The translations under genes and the position numbers were made by a program. From the NCBI GenBank assembly GCA_030847615.1, contig JAUMIR010000002.1, positions 285,676,028 through 285,740,027 of the forward strand: a stretch of DNA of 64,000 nucleotides, read 5' to 3'. The DNA is from Gambelia wislizenii (Eukaryota; Chordata; Lepidosauria; Squamata; Crotaphytidae). Below, one piece after another: positions 1 to 11,001 of this stretch (positions are counted from its first letter, which is position 1; each line of letters opens with the position of its first letter). The notes under the pieces were generated by a model. It saw nothing but the letters and a program-made list of their open reading frames with translations, did no database searches and was not told the origin of the DNA.

Positions 1-85
1 ACAGTCAGTTATACTTAGAAAAGAATCTATATGTTTCTTTGGTGTGCTGCTTTCAGTGCAAAACCTTTTTTGGTTGATCAGAGAG

Positions 86-345
86 ATAGATAGGTGTAGT
101 GGTTTGAGCAATGGACTACCTCTCTGGAGAAGAGTTCAAATCCCTTTTTCAGTCATGGAAACTCAACTGGATGACCTTGGGCAAGTCACAGTCTTTCAGC
201 CCCAGAGGAAAACACTGGCAAAAATCTCTCTGAACAAATCTTACAAGGAAAAAACAGTTATAGGTTTGCCTTAACATCACCCATAAGTTGGAAAAGACCT
301 GAAGACACAACATCATCATCATAATCAACAACAACATCAGAAAGC
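86..345 (+). mobile_element. tRNA-derived SINE
   Basis: The head has a pol III A-box-like stretch (TAGTGGTTTGAG) and a B box (GAGTTCAAATCCC). The body mentions the usual GGGCAAGTCACA segment and the tail reads CCATAAGTTGGAAAAGACCTGAAG, followed by a CAT/CAA-rich end. Several diverged copies with the same layout occur elsewhere in the window (9183, 11818, 50346, 57888). The exact Repbase family name was not determined. Confidence 0.75.
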
Positions 346-1244
346 AAACATCCTCATTCCATAGGAGTCTACAAGATACAGGAATCTGAGCCTTATTCTA
401 GAAAAGTAGTGGAGTTATTTCGTATCATACTGCAGTGCCAATGAGCCAAATGTAAAGTCAAATTGAATCAGAAACCAAACTTGATGTTATAGCTCCTGAT
501 CATATTGTTTTCACATTTTTCTTCATAATGATGGGACCCAAATGCTAATGAGATACAAGATTCCTACTGTTTTCACCCATGTTCACAAGGCCTTATTAAA
601 ATAAGCCCTTGCTGCTGTTTTTTTGTTCTTTGTTTTTGCCTTTGAAATCCTGCACTGATTTCATTGCCTCTTTTTGATAAGACCTCTTATAGCACTGGCT
701 TTCTATGCTTGCTCTCTCCCGCCCCCCTTCTCTCTCTGTTGTTATATGGGCTGAAATAATAACCTTAGGGAAGAGAATTAGGAAGCAACTGGCTTTGCCA
801 GATGCGTCTATGGCACAGCTGGCAGGAACAGAGGAGTCCCTGAAGCACCAGCATTATTCAGGAAGTGTGGCTGACCATTTTTTCTCCAGTTTTGGATGGT
901 GGGGAATGCGAATGCCCTCCTTTTTTTTTTTTTTTTTTTTTTTGAAAAATTGAAGAATGTAATATTAACATCCTCTACAGGTTGAAAATCAGTTTGTTCA
1001 TTTAGGGACATAACATGCACTATATGTAACTTGGTTTGGAATTATCAATGTTTATTAAACATACACTTTATTCAGAATATAATTATGAACTGAACTTTTA
1101 AAAATTGTAAATTATTTGTTACATATGGAGCTACAAGATCCTGAACTCTAAGAAATACCTGAACTAGAAGGAACCTCTGAACTAGAAGGATACCTCTTCA
1201 GTTGTGCTAGTTTGAGAACAGGAAGAGGTCCCTAATAAAAACGG
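346..1244. other. No gene seen; AT-rich intergenic or intronic DNA with a poly-T run
   Basis: No convincing exon or assignable transposon was seen. A run of 23 T lies at 921-943 and may be the tail of a retrocopied fragment in minus orientation. ARL9 exon 1 could in principle lie in this upstream region, but I found no start codon plus donor that I could defend. Confidence 0.5.
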
Positions 1245-1340
1245 TAGAATCATAGAATTGTAGAGTTGGAAGAGACCATGAGGGCCATCCAGTCCAACCC
1301 CCTGCCATGCAGGAATACATAATCAAAACATCCCTGACAT
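1245..1340 (-). mobile_element. CR1 LINE 3' end, truncated
   Basis: Begins TAGAATCATAGAATTGTAGAG and runs into the GGCCATCCAGTCCAACCCCC block, which is the reverse complement of the CR1 3' terminus with its ATTCTATGATTCTA repeats. Only about 95 bp remain. Confidence 0.85.
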
Positions 1341-1597
1341 ACACATACACTTTATTCAGAATACCTTCCCTTTGGGTGGCTGTTTTTCTTCTTCATTCCT
1401 GTGGGTTTTTTCTGGGTCTGGCTGCTCTTGTGATGTCTGATCTGAAGTAACCATTAGCCTGTAGGGCCCAGTTTAGGTGCCTGAGTTCGTCCTCCAAGTA
1501 GTGGGGTTTGCCGATCCTTTTTGCATGGCCTACCAATGTTTAAATTATCAGCATTAATCAAACAGAGAAAGTTATTTTGTCCCTGCTAGTTCTTAGG

Positions 1598-1765
1598 CTC
1601 AGCCCTAGTTAGTACTTGGATGGGAGACTGCCAATGAATACCAGGTGCTGTTGACTATATTTCAGAGGAAGGGACTGGCAAAACCACCTCCATGTATTCC
1701 ATGCCCCAGAAAACCCTATGAAATTTATAAGTCAACAGGGCAGCTTGAACGTACATACACACACA
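1598..1765 (+). mobile_element. 5S rRNA-derived SINE
   Basis: Contains GTTAGTACTTGGATGGGAGA followed by ATACCAGGTGCTGT, matching the 3' half of vertebrate 5S rRNA (internal promoter side). The body then reads CCTATGAAATTTATAAGTC, which resembles a BovB-type tail. This layout matches the published 5S-Sauria SINE class. The 5' part is truncated. Confidence 0.8.
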
Positions 1766-2639
1766 GTTCTCAGTAGCATCGAGATGACATAATGTTCTCA
1801 TTCCTTTAAAAAATTGTGAAAAGGAAAACAAGGCCAGGAATTATAGTGATCTGATATTGTACACAGTCTTACATAAAAGTCTTCCTCTTACATAGTTTTT
1901 AGAAATGATTTTGGGTTAGTAAATCTGTTAATACCTTGTCTTAAACATTATATTCATCATTCTAAAATAAAATATTCAGTCATTCATTTGTTTCCCAATG
2001 GGAAGAAGGGCTTTGGGGAAAAAAACATGAAAAACTTTCTGCCCCAAATCCCACCCCCCACAAGGGCCTTCATATCTGTCACCCTCATCCCTGTGAAGGG
2101 TGCGGTTTCTCTTTGCAATGAATATATCTCAGGTTTTAGAGTAGGAGTGGGGAAATTGTGCCCCTCCCAGATGTTGTTGTATTCAGCCATCCCTCACCTT
2201 TGGCAGTGCGGTTTGATAAGAGCTGCTGCTGAACAATAAGTTGTGTTAGCATTGTGTTAAGGCCTAAGGCTAAATCATGTTGCATAAGCATTGCTGACTA
2301 GTTTTTTGTTTGGTTTTTAAATTCCAAACTATGCCATGCAGCAGTAAGAGAACAGTTGATCAATACCATTTTGTGAAAGAAACTAGCCTGGCCAGCAGTT
2401 TCTGACTGATGTTTTTTAGAATCCATTTTAGATCAAGAGTGGGACGGGGAGTTTGATGGCATTAAAGTGTTCATAAACCAGAGGAATGTCTATGTTAGTC
2501 AACTGCAGGCAAAACAAAAGTCTTGGAAGACAGTAAAGATTAGTGGAGTACAGTAATCTATTAGTTTTAAAGATATATTGGGTTATTTTCTTTCTGAAAC
2601 CATTATGTATTTGAGAGCAGGAAGGGTCACTAAAACATG
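1766..2639. other. No gene seen
   Basis: AT-rich DNA with no recognisable exon. A short stretch near 2140-2230 (GGAGTGGGGAAATTGTG then CCCTCCCAGATGTTGTTG) resembles the end of a common hAT-like MITE, but it is too degraded to bound. Confidence 0.4.
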
Positions 2640-2962
2640 AAATCTTCCCTCTCTGCCTCTCTCTCTCTTTTTCCCTCCCCCACCTCTCTCTTGGTAATTT
2701 TTCCTAAAAGCTCAAGGTGGCATACATGGTCTAATACAGTACTGCCATTTTATAATTGCAGCCATTACCTCACCCCTACACAGATATATATTTTTAATAA
2801 AACAGAAGCCAAGAATCTTGGATGTCTCCTGTAAAGCCTTTACTTTATCCATTCTTCTCCATCCATCCACAGTTAAATCTACATGGATGCATTCTCACAT
2901 CCTTCCCTTTCCCTTAGTTTTTCCAGTCAAAATTCAGATACCCTGGCATGGGGATGTTCCCT

Positions 2963-3023
<61 letters not shown>

Positions 3024-3185
3024 TAATTTTTCCAAAAAGCTCAAGGTGGCATACATGGTCTTCTAATACCGCCATTTTATAATTGCAGCCATCATCTCAC
3101 CCCTACACAGGTATATATTTTTAGTAAAATAAAAGCCAAGAATCTTGGATATTTGCTATAAAGCTGTTAGTTTATCCCTTCCTTT
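2640..3185. repeat. Local tandem duplication, about 335-bp unit
   Basis: Two copies of one block lie head to tail. Copy 1 runs from about 2650 to 2860 and copy 2 from about 2975 to 3185. Each starts with a CT-rich run, then AAGCTCAAGGTGGCATACAT, then TTTTATAATTGCAGCCAT, then CCAAGAATCTTGGAT. They differ by scattered substitutions and small indels, so this is not a very recent duplication. The second copy has an expanded (CT)n(GT)n tract. Confidence 0.8.
2966..3024. repeat. Microsatellite (TC)n then (TG)n
   Basis: About 20 TC units (2966-3006) are followed directly by about 9 TG units (3007-3024). The tract sits at the start of the second unit of the tandem duplication. Confidence 0.95.
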
Positions 3186-3595
3186 TTGTGTGCAGCTTAA
3201 CTGTGACATTAATAATGTAGTATGGAACATCTTGACTGACTATACACTATTTGACTACTCCGTTGGATCTTTAATTCTGAATGGCCCACTTGTAGTAGCT
3301 TGCTAACATAGTGTTTTCAGGAAAATGTTTCCACCTTGGCATATCTGATAAACTGTCTCTGTGTGTCTTCCATGGGACCCTTGCATGCTGCAAAGTATTA
3401 TGGATCATGCTCAGAAATGCACAGCCCATTCATGGGGACACTGACAGGACATGCTGGGCTTCTTTGTCATCCTGCATCAACTTGATGTGGGTGTAGAACA
3501 GCCTGTCCCCTCGTGCAGTGTTCCTCAGGGAGTTTTGATGACAGTGCCCATCATTTGGATCCTGCTTGTGGGAGCTATAGTCCAAATCATTTGGA

Positions 3596-3630
<35 letters not shown>

Positions 3631-3787
3631 CTGGGCAAGGCTGTTCTAGGATATCTCTAAGACTTCCCTTTATTTGTAGATTCCAGGGGAAATCTGTAAT
3701 AGTGAGCAAGCCTGTCTTTCAGGGATGCTTATCTGCCTTTATTGAGGAACCCTGATACATTTCCATGTTATCGGAGAGTTCCCTCAA

Positions 3788-3790
<3 letters not shown>
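3186..3790. other. No gene seen; (CA)n microsatellite at 3597-3624
   Basis: A CA dinucleotide run of about 13 units is followed by TATATA. The remaining sequence holds no assignable exon or element. Confidence 0.6.
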
Positions 3791-3825
<35 letters not shown>

Positions 3826-5940
3826 TTCGCAAACGAAGATTCAGGAAGGACTCATCCTGCCCTTTCTGCAAATGCGCTGATGACTAAAAAGGCCAATCCA
3901 AGATAAACAAGTCCAGTTGCAGAAAGCACAGCAGAAGGTCTCTTTGGGTGATGTTTCTGGGTTGTGATTCTTTCTGCGTTGTCGTTTCTCTTCAAGACTT
4001 CTTCGGCGTGAGTTCTCAAATAAGGCTGCAGCATTGTGGATAGTGTGTCTCCATGCCTCCTGATGTGAGACCAGGGCGGACCATTGTTGGTGATCAATTT
4101 GGCCGAGCCTGAGATGTTATTTCAGGGAGTCCTTGTATTGCTTCTTTGGAGCACCTCTCTTACGCTGACCTGTGATGAGTTCACCGTGGAGTACTATTTT
4201 TGGGAGGCGATGGTCCTCCATCCTAGAAACGTGCCCTGCCCAGCGCAGCTGTGTTCTCAATATCATGGCCTCAATGCTGGTGATCCCTGCTTGCTCAAGG
4301 ACAGCAACATTCATCTCACAGTCAGTCCAGTGTATATTTAGGATTGTGCGTAGACAGCGCTGATGAAAGTGTTCAAGGAGTCGTAGGTGGTGGCGATCGG
4401 TGATCCATGTTTCAGATCCATAAAGGAGAATAGACAGTACAATGGCTCTATACACACTGATTTTTGTGCTTCGCCTCAGGTGTTTATCACTCCAGACTCT
4501 TTTGTGAAGTCTTCCAAATGCGCTATACGCCTTTGCTAATCTGTGATCGATCTCTTTGTCAATCTTGGCATCTGAGGAGATGATGCTGCCCAGGTAGGTG
4601 AACTGCTGAATGGACTTGAGCACAGATTTGCCAACGGCAATGTGGGGATGGTGGTGTTTGTCCTGTGGTGCAACCTGGTAAAGAACTTCCGTTTTCTTCA
4701 GGTTAACTTCCAGCCCAAACACCTCTGCAGCTGTTGTGAAGCAGGATGCTAGGTGCTGCAGAGCTGCTTCTGTGTGGGCAACGAGGGCAGCATCATCAGC
4801 GAAGAGCAGCTCAAGGACTAGGTAGTTTAGAGTATTAGTGCGAGCTCTCAGACGGCTTAAGTTAAACAAGCTACCATCATATACTATACAAGCTACTGTA
4901 TACTATATATGGTAACATATATAGATGCTGTCTTCTTCTTCAAGCTCTGCCGTAGCCCTTTGGAGCATCATGCTGAAGAAAACTGTAAATAAAATTGGAG
5001 CAAGAACACAACCTTGCTTCACTCCATCAATTATTAGAAAGAGCTCTGACAGAGCATCGCCATATCTGACTTGACCGCGCTGGCCCTTGTGTAGCAAGAT
5101 AATCATTTTAAGGAATTTGGGGGCCATCCTAGTCTTTCCAGGATCTGCCACAGACCTTTTCTACTCAAAGTGTCGAAGGCTTTGGTGAGGTCGACAAACG
5201 TTACATAGAGACCCTTGTTCTGCTCCCTACATTTTTCTTGCAGTTGTCTAAGGGCAAATACCATATCTGTAGTACTCCTATTGGCTCTGAAGCCACATTG
5301 GCTTTCAGGAAGAAGTTCTTCTGTAATAGCAGGAACGAATCTGTTCAGGAGTATCCTTGCAAGGATTTTTCCAGCAATAGAGAGCAGTGTTATGCCTCGA
5401 TAGTTTGAGCAATTGGATTTTGCTCCTTTTTTCTTGTACAGAGTGATGATGACTGCATCTCGGAGATCTGATGGCAGTTCCCCTTTTCCCGAGGAATTCA
5501 CAAGGAATTCGTGGAATTTATCGTGGAGTGCATGACCTCCATGTTTCCAAACTTCAGATGGGATTCTATTGATCCCAACTACCTTGCCGTTTTTCATCTT
5601 CTGTATAGCCTTAAGGGTCTCTTCCAAAGTGGGAGCTATGTCCAATTCATTTTTCATTGGTTTTTGTATTATATGTTGGATAGCTGAGCCTTGGAGTACT
5701 CGGTTGGCACTAAAGAGACTTTGAAGATGTTCAGCCCATCAATTCAGGATGGAGGCTTTATCAGTAATTAATATTTGACCATCTGTACTGTATAAAGAGC
5801 TTTGGACCTGATAAGTAGGTCCAAACACTGCTTTAAGAGCTTCATAAAATCCTCTATGATCACCCAGATCTGCACTGCGTTGTGTCTTTTCTGCCACATT
5901 GATCCACCACTTGTTCTGTAGTTTGTAGTTTGAGTGCTTC
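3791..5940 (-). mobile_element. Non-LTR retrotransposon with (GA)n 3' tail, 5'-truncated
   Basis: Read on the minus strand, this element encodes a reverse transcriptase, then a C-terminal cysteine/histidine cluster, then a short 3' UTR (TCTTCGTTTGCGAAGG), and it ends in a (GA)n run at 3791-3821. A second copy with the same 3' end and the same GA tail lies at 18098-18440 on the + strand. The shared GA repeat is therefore probably the element's own tail, in place of poly(A). The 5' part, including any endonuclease, is missing or too degraded beyond about 5940. The clade is uncertain. The RT resembles apurinic-endonuclease-type LINEs such as the RTE/RTE-X or jockey groups, but I cannot choose between them by eye. 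Confidence 0.8.
4117..5657 (-). pseudogene. Reverse transcriptase remnant of the GA-tailed LINE
   Basis: Three overlapping or adjacent open segments (5103-5657, 4903-5151, 4117-4869) read in order along one RT. The first carries the conserved NYRGITLLS block, GFRANRSTTD, and the palm aspartate motif TFVDLTKAFDT. The second carries GVKQGCVLAPILF (RT block with the PQG/KQG turn). The third carries the catalytic FADDAALV box, then YLGSIISSD (thumb), then the RWAGHVSRMEDHRLPK block typical of the C-terminal half of these LINEs. Frame changes between the segments show that the copy is dead. It lies upstream of ARL9 exon 2 and in the opposite orientation. Confidence 0.85.
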
Positions 5941-6626
5941 TGCTAAGTTGTTATTGTAGCCCACTGCTATGCATGTTTACTAAGATGTAAGCCACATTGA
6001 GTTCTGTATGGCTATGGGACTGCATGTGCAATATGACTGTATCCCTCCTTGTGATTTTAAATATCTTGGACTCAAATGTATCCTTACTTTCAGATTTGTT
6101 TTATTGTCAAAATTTCACTGCCATTATTTGTACAAGTTGGTGGTAACCAAGATGATTTAAATTGAGACTTAAGTATTGGCGTTTTAAAAGCATTTTTAAA
6201 AAACATAAGTAAAGGACATCAATACAAACCCAGAAAAATATATTTTCAGTAAATAATCACCCATGTTATTGTTATTGAACAATTTTTGACATCTGATTTG
6301 CAGCATTCACGAAAGTGGCTATCTAAGTGATTTTGCTAACATCTTAAAAGTACAGTACACCGTTCTGTTCTGAGACGGCCAGAGCTGAATTTGCTAAATA
6401 TTGCACTGAATATCTTTATGTATGGGGCCACCAAGGAAATGTTGAGGGAGCTTTTCCACTATCAGATTTTCCTAGAAGCTGTGCCTTGACTTGTAAGGTA
6501 CTCACATTGTAAACATTTTGTTTCCACTAGACAATAGACACACAAACTGCTTCACACAGGCTTGTGTATCTGGCATGACTTACCTCTTGCCTTGACTGAT
6601 ACGTTGTTCTACTTTCTATCTTGCAG
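5941..6626. other. Intron or upstream DNA before ARL9 exon 2; nothing assignable
   Basis: AT-rich sequence without a clear repeat. It ends in a good polypyrimidine tract and acceptor (TTCTACTTTCTATCTTGCAG) directly before the ARL9 exon. Confidence 0.6.
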
Positions 6627-6795
6627 GATAAACCACCCAGCAAGCAAATCTTGGTTCTGGGCCTGGACGGGGCTGGAAAAACCAGTGTTCTCCATTCACT
6701 AGCAACCAATCAAGTAAAGCACAGCACAGCTCCCACAGAGGGCATCAATGCTGTGTGTATCAACACAGAGGAAACCAAAATGGAATTCCTAGAAA
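6627..6795 (+). CDS. ARL9: ARL9 coding exon 2 (P-loop exon), ADP-ribosylation factor-like GTPase 9
   Basis: This exon encodes the nucleotide-binding start of an ARF-like small GTPase. It reads DKPPSKQILVLGLDGAGKTS..., with the P-loop GLDGAGKT at residues 12-19, and then a switch I segment (APTEGINAVCI) that replaces the usual ARF TIGFNVE-type stretch. It ends at MEFLE plus one base. The acceptor is CTATCTTGCAG and the donor is AAA|GTAAGC. The length is 169 nt, so the exon ends in phase 1 and joins the next exon to give EFLE-I-GGSE, exactly as expected for ARL9. I identify it as ARL9 from the combination KQILVLGLDGAGKTSVLHSL, CINTE and MEFLEIGGS, and from the THEG-repeat gene downstream, which is the conserved vertebrate order as I recall it. 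The first exon was not found in this window. ARL9 function is poorly known; the paralogues act in membrane trafficking and ciliary transport. Confidence 0.93.
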
Positions 6796-8082
6796 GTAAG
6801 CATAGGTATCTAATGAGAAAGATTTTTTAATCCTCTATTTTAAAATTAGTTTGAAGATACATTTGCTGTTAGGAATTCTCAGCATACACCTCTAATGAGG
6901 CATCTGCAGTTAGGTAATAGACAGCATGATACTTTTGGGACTTCATGGCTTCATATTTTTCTCTTGTCTAGAACAACATACAGCTGCCTACCCCAACTTG
7001 GGTGTCAGTTAAACGACAGTTTTTAATGCGGCAATTTGCGGTTTAGCGCTTTTTCGCAGCAGTGACGGATAGTTCATATGATTTATAGGGGATTCGGTTG
7101 TGTTGTTTATTTTTTCGCTTCTCAGTTCAGATGGCAAAGGTGCAGGGGGCGTGCCTGCCTGCCTCTTAAAGCCACTCACTGAAAACACACACAGTTGAAG
7201 CAGGAGGGGCTTGTTGGGGGGAATAGTTCCTCTGAAAGGGCTTTAATTGCAGGCCTTCCTCAGAAGGGATTTGTATACAAAGCAACAGTATCACCTTCAG
7301 CTTGATCTCAGCGAGAAAACCAGAAAGAAACTAAAAAGCAGGGAGTGGGAAGGATTAATGACAAAGGATGGTAGGAAAAGAATTCTCTTTGCTGTCCATT
7401 TCTCCTATGTCAGTAGACTGTTTTTTCTCCCTCTCTCATGCCAGCACTGCGAGCGTGCACAAACATGCACACACAAAACAACGATCTGTCGATAGATCAG
7501 CTGGTGGAGCATACAGGGAGAGAGAGGGAGGAGGGAGGGGAGACGAAGAACATTCACACAGAGACTGAAAGGAATTCTTCAGCTTGCTGCAGCCAAGCTC
7601 GAAGAGACCAAGGAGTGAGGGAGGAAAGACACACACACACACACAGCTCTCACAGTCTTTTCCGTGGCTGGAAACAACAGTGGATGGATCTTTCCTCCAT
7701 CCCCTCCTTGTCCAAACCCCTCCCTGGTGAGTTCAACCAATCATGGCAAAGCTCTGCGGTTCCAGTACTTTTTTAGGAATCGATTTAAAAACGCAAAGGT
7801 AGTTCACATCATCGGTTTAGCGATACTTTTCGGTTCTTTTTAAAAAAGACGGGAAAAAATACGAAGTCCTAAAATACGCTACAGATGGGTTTTTCCCCAC
7901 CCCTCCTTCTGAAAGAGGCGATTTAGAGTCGCAAAACATGTAAACAATTAGAACTCTTAGCAAATTCTTCACGGTTTTTTTATACCGTTTAAAAGAGCCC
8001 CTTGTTTTTATGGCTTCCAGCATCCTCCGCCTCACTGAACTTTGGCAGTAGCAGCAAGAGAGGGGGGGAAGCAAGCTTCTGC
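6796..8082. other. ARL9 intron; unassigned block with AT- and CpG-containing character
   Basis: From about 7000 to 8080 the sequence changes in character. It has scattered CG dinucleotides and near-palindromic words (GCGGCAATTTGCGG, GGTTTAGCGCTTTTTCGC near 7030; CGGTTTAGCGATACTTTTCGG near 7815). The similar words TTTAGCGCTTTTTCG and TTTAGCGATACTTTTCGG, 770 bp apart, suggest an old DNA transposon. I could not find matching termini. A purine-rich stretch (GGGAGAGAGAGGGAGG) and CA repeats lie at 7515-7650. No exon is supported. Confidence 0.4.
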
Positions 8083-8090
8083 CTTAAAAC

Positions 8091-8567
8091 CAGGGTTGTG
8101 GGGGGGGGGAGCAAGTTTATTTTTTAAAAAAACCCCCAAAACCTGATTTTTTGTTGTTTAAACCAGTTTTGGGGGGTTTAAACCAGGTGGTTTTTGTTGT
8201 TGTTGTTGTTGTTTTGTTTTTTGGCATTAAAACCAATATAGGACTAAATCAGAAAATTAAGTAGCAAACTGCAGTTCTGATGTTATGGTCACTAGCTTAA
8301 ATAATAATTGTTCTTTAAAAAATGCTCTTTTAAAGCAAATTATTTTGGTTGAACTTACGTTAATTGAAAGATTTGTTTCTTGCACTGCAAAATAAAATTA
8401 TTTTAAACAGCAACGAACACGGTACTGGTCTAACAATGAATAGTTGCCAATAAATTGTTAAAAGTATAATTAATCCATTTTTAAAAACAGGAGTGGTGGG
8501 TTGTTGTTGTTGTTGTTGTTTTAAGTCATTTGTTTTAAACCCACCTGGTTTAAACCAGCCAACCCTG
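8091..8567. mobile_element. hAT-like MITE with 8-bp target-site duplication
   Basis: The element starts CAGGGTTG and ends CAACCCTG, a perfect 8-bp terminal inverted repeat. Sub-terminal inverted words (TTTAAACCAGGTGG / CCACCTGGTTTAAA) extend the hairpin. The flanks are CTTAAAAC (8083-8090) and CTGAAAAC (8568-8575), matching at 7 of 8 positions, the duplication length expected for hAT. Interior GTT-repeat tracts lie at 8195-8213 and 8503-8520. It has no coding capacity. Confidence 0.85.
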
Positions 8568-8950
8568 CTGAAAACAAGGTTCAAACAGAGCACATGCCAT
8601 GTTTAGAGGAGTACTTCCAAAAGTCTTCCTGCAGTGCTAATCCTATAAGGCATTAACTCTCTGCACACATAGATTTAAAGCAAATCATAGCCTTTTGCCT
8701 GCTACCCCAGGAGACACAGCCTCAGGCAGTGGGGGAGGCAATGCAGGCAACCACCCATCCATGGAAGTGGCCCTCCCCTGGCCTAGTAAATAACCAACAC
8801 ACCATAGATATTGTGAGCTGGAAATACACAGGTACAATCTCTCCCTTGTTATTTGAACACAACATACTATGAACAGACTGATAGCCAAAGGTTTTTTTTT
8901 AAAATGATCTAATAATAACATAAATTTTAGAGTAGAATAATGGGGGGAAA

Positions 8951-9095
8951 TAGAATCATAGAATTGTAGTTAGAAGAGATCGCAAGGGTCATTCAGTCCA
9001 ACCCCCTGCCATGCAGGAATCACGATCAAAGCATCCCTGACAGATGGCCATCCAGCCTCTGTTTAAAGACCTCCAAGGAAGGAGGCCCAATCTTG
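8951..9095 (-). mobile_element. CR1 LINE 3' end
   Basis: TAGAATCATAGAATTGTAG, then the CAGTCCAACCCCCTGCCATG block and GGCCATCCAGCCTCTGTTT. This is the reverse complement of a CR1 3' end, cut off after about 145 bp. Confidence 0.85.
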
Positions 9096-9182
9096 AAGCA
9101 TAACATCTTGAAGATATATAAGCAGGAATATTATTTCCCCTACCAATATTGAAGACGTTTAAAAGAGCTAAAAATAAAATAG

Positions 9183-9415
9183 AGCCAGTGTGCTATAGCG
9201 GCTTGAGTATTTGACTAGGACTCGAGACCAGGGTTTGAATCCCTGCTTGGCCATGGAAGCCCATTGGTTGACATTGGGCAAGTCACATTCTCTGCCTCAG
9301 AAGAGGGCAAGGGCAAACTCCCTCTGAACAAATCTTGCCAAGAAAATCCCGTGATAGGTTCACCTTAAGGTCTCCATAAGTCGGAAACAACTTGAAGGAA
9401 TACAGCAACAAACAA
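9183..9415 (+). mobile_element. tRNA-derived SINE
   Basis: The head has a B box (GGGTTTGAATCCC). The body has the GGGCAAGTCACATTCTCTG segment and the tail TCCATAAGTCGGAAACAACT followed by an A/C-rich end. It is the same family as the copy at 86-345 and lies within ARL9 intron 2. Confidence 0.8.
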
Positions 9416-9599
9416 TAAAAACCCTATATCCCAACCACAACATAATGGGAATATATTAATTAGGGGATGTGCTAAATAAGTGTAATTTCCAAACAGTCAT
9501 GGAATTGGTGCGGAATACAACCAGATAGAGATCTGAGCCATCCACCAAAGATTAAGCACTTTTAAGACCCACTGGTTTCAGTAGAAACATTAAATATGT

Positions 9600-9812
9600 A
9601 CAGTACAACCCCTGTATCCACAGGGGATAAGTTCCCTGACTTATCATGGATACATGAAATTGTGGATAAAAACGAACCCTATTGAATTACTTTCAGCCCA
9701 ACTTCTAGGAGAAATGTACCATAGAATCACATTGGAGGACCTAGAAAATGCCTAGAGAGATTTTTTTCAGACACGGGTAAGTGACATCGCAGATATGGGG
9801 GTCATACTGGAC
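9600..9812 (+). mobile_element. Tigger/pogo-like MITE, subfamily 2
   Basis: Starts CAGTACAACCCCTGTATCCAC and closes near GGGGGTCATACTGG. The interior has CTAGAAAATGCCTAGAGAGA, which recurs in the copies at 44694, 46905 and 63752. The 'GTATCCAC...GTGGATA' layout follows the vertebrate Tigger/MER2-type pattern. Confidence 0.7.
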
Positions 9813-9878
9813 TCAGGTAATATTTAAAAAGCAGTGGAGTTTACAAGTTGAACTTGCAGCCACCATGGGAATGTTGAC

Positions 9879-9945
9879 AGTACTGAAGGTGCAGAGGTTG
9901 GATTAGATGGCCCCTGTGATCTGTCCTAACTCTATGATTCTAGGT
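9879..9945 (+). mobile_element. CR1 LINE 3' terminal fragment
   Basis: Contains GGTTGGATTAGATGGCCCC and ends in AACTCTATGATTCTA, the CR1 3' end in + orientation. Only about 65 bp remain. Confidence 0.75.
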
Positions 9946-10184
9946 CATACGGTATCTGAGCATGGCCTTTCTTGAGCCACTTGTAATTTGTGTATTATAC
10001 CCAGAGGATGTCTAAATAGCTAGGAGCATCTGATTTTACTTTCATCAAGCCCTGTGTTTCCTACTCTTACTGACAGCAGCTCTCCAAGAGCTCAAGGAAG
10101 AGCCTTTGGGAATGCTGTGGTTCATTTTATGTGTTCAGAATATTCATAGTATATCTTTGAAGTCAGAAAAACAAAGCTTATTCA

Positions 10185-10405
10185 AAGTGTGTACATATGT
10201 GCCTTCGAGTCAGCCATTGATTTATGGCAACCCCATGAATTTCATAGGTTTTTTCTTTGGCAAATAATACTCAGAGATGGTTTTGCCATTTCCTTCCTCT
10301 GAAATATGGCCTACAGCACCTGGTATTCCTTGGCCTTCTCCCATCCAGCTACCAACCAAGGCTGATCCTGCTTACCTTCCAAGATCAGATGGGATCTGGT
10401 GCTTT
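10185..10405 (-). mobile_element. 5S rRNA-derived SINE
   Basis: Reverse-complement copy. It begins with the GTGCCTTCGAGTCAGCCATT tail side and ends with CTTCCAAGATCAGATGGGAT, which corresponds to the 5S rRNA ATCTCGGAAGCTAAGCAGG region read backwards. Confidence 0.8.
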
Positions 10406-10960
10406 TAAAGGTATTTAGGCCTGGGAGGTCACTCAAGGTGGTTTCCAGTAAAAACACAAATCAAGATAATAATAATACACTTCCAAACAAAATTAACCAT
10501 TCATAGGAACAATCAGTAGAAAGCTAAAACATCAGCCTGATTACATATATTTTTAAAATAGTAGATACTTTAATAATTGCTGCTAAAACCAGTTCAGTTT
10601 GATGGCCCATGAAACATCTCAAGAAAATGCCAGACAACTGAGACCCAGAATAAGAAGGCCTGATGCAACCCTGGGGGTAGCTTGTTCCACAGCCATGGTA
10701 GGGCTGTGACTGAGAAAGCTCTCTCCTACATGCTCATTAGCTTAGTTCTCACCACTATCAGGCCTGCAAGTGGGGTTTCTGCCCCTGTTTTCATAGTGCA
10801 GGCAGGCTAATATCAGGAAAGACGTCCTTCAAGGAACCTGCCCCCAAAGCGTTAGAAGCTTAAAAGGGTAAAATAGCACTTCAGATTGGATTGGAAATGC
10901 ACTGGAAACCAGTGATGCGGATGTAGCATACAGGCTGAATGATTTGACTGCCAACAACAA
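10406..10960 (-). mobile_element. Old L2/CR1-clade LINE 3' region
   Basis: The words GGGGGTAGCTTGTTCCACAG and GACTGAGAAAGCTCTCTCC are, on the minus strand, the conserved AFS..APxLWNxLP coding end seen in L2-type LINEs. The sequence then runs into a 3'-UTR-like stretch. It is strongly diverged and the boundaries are approximate. Confidence 0.5.
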
Positions 10961-11001
10961 TAATAATAGTAGTAGTGGTAGTGGTTGTTTTGTTTTATCA
11001 T

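Noticed and set aside
2952..3024. CRISPR-like or regulatory repeat
   Set aside because: It is a plain dinucleotide microsatellite. No direct repeat-spacer structure exists anywhere in the window.
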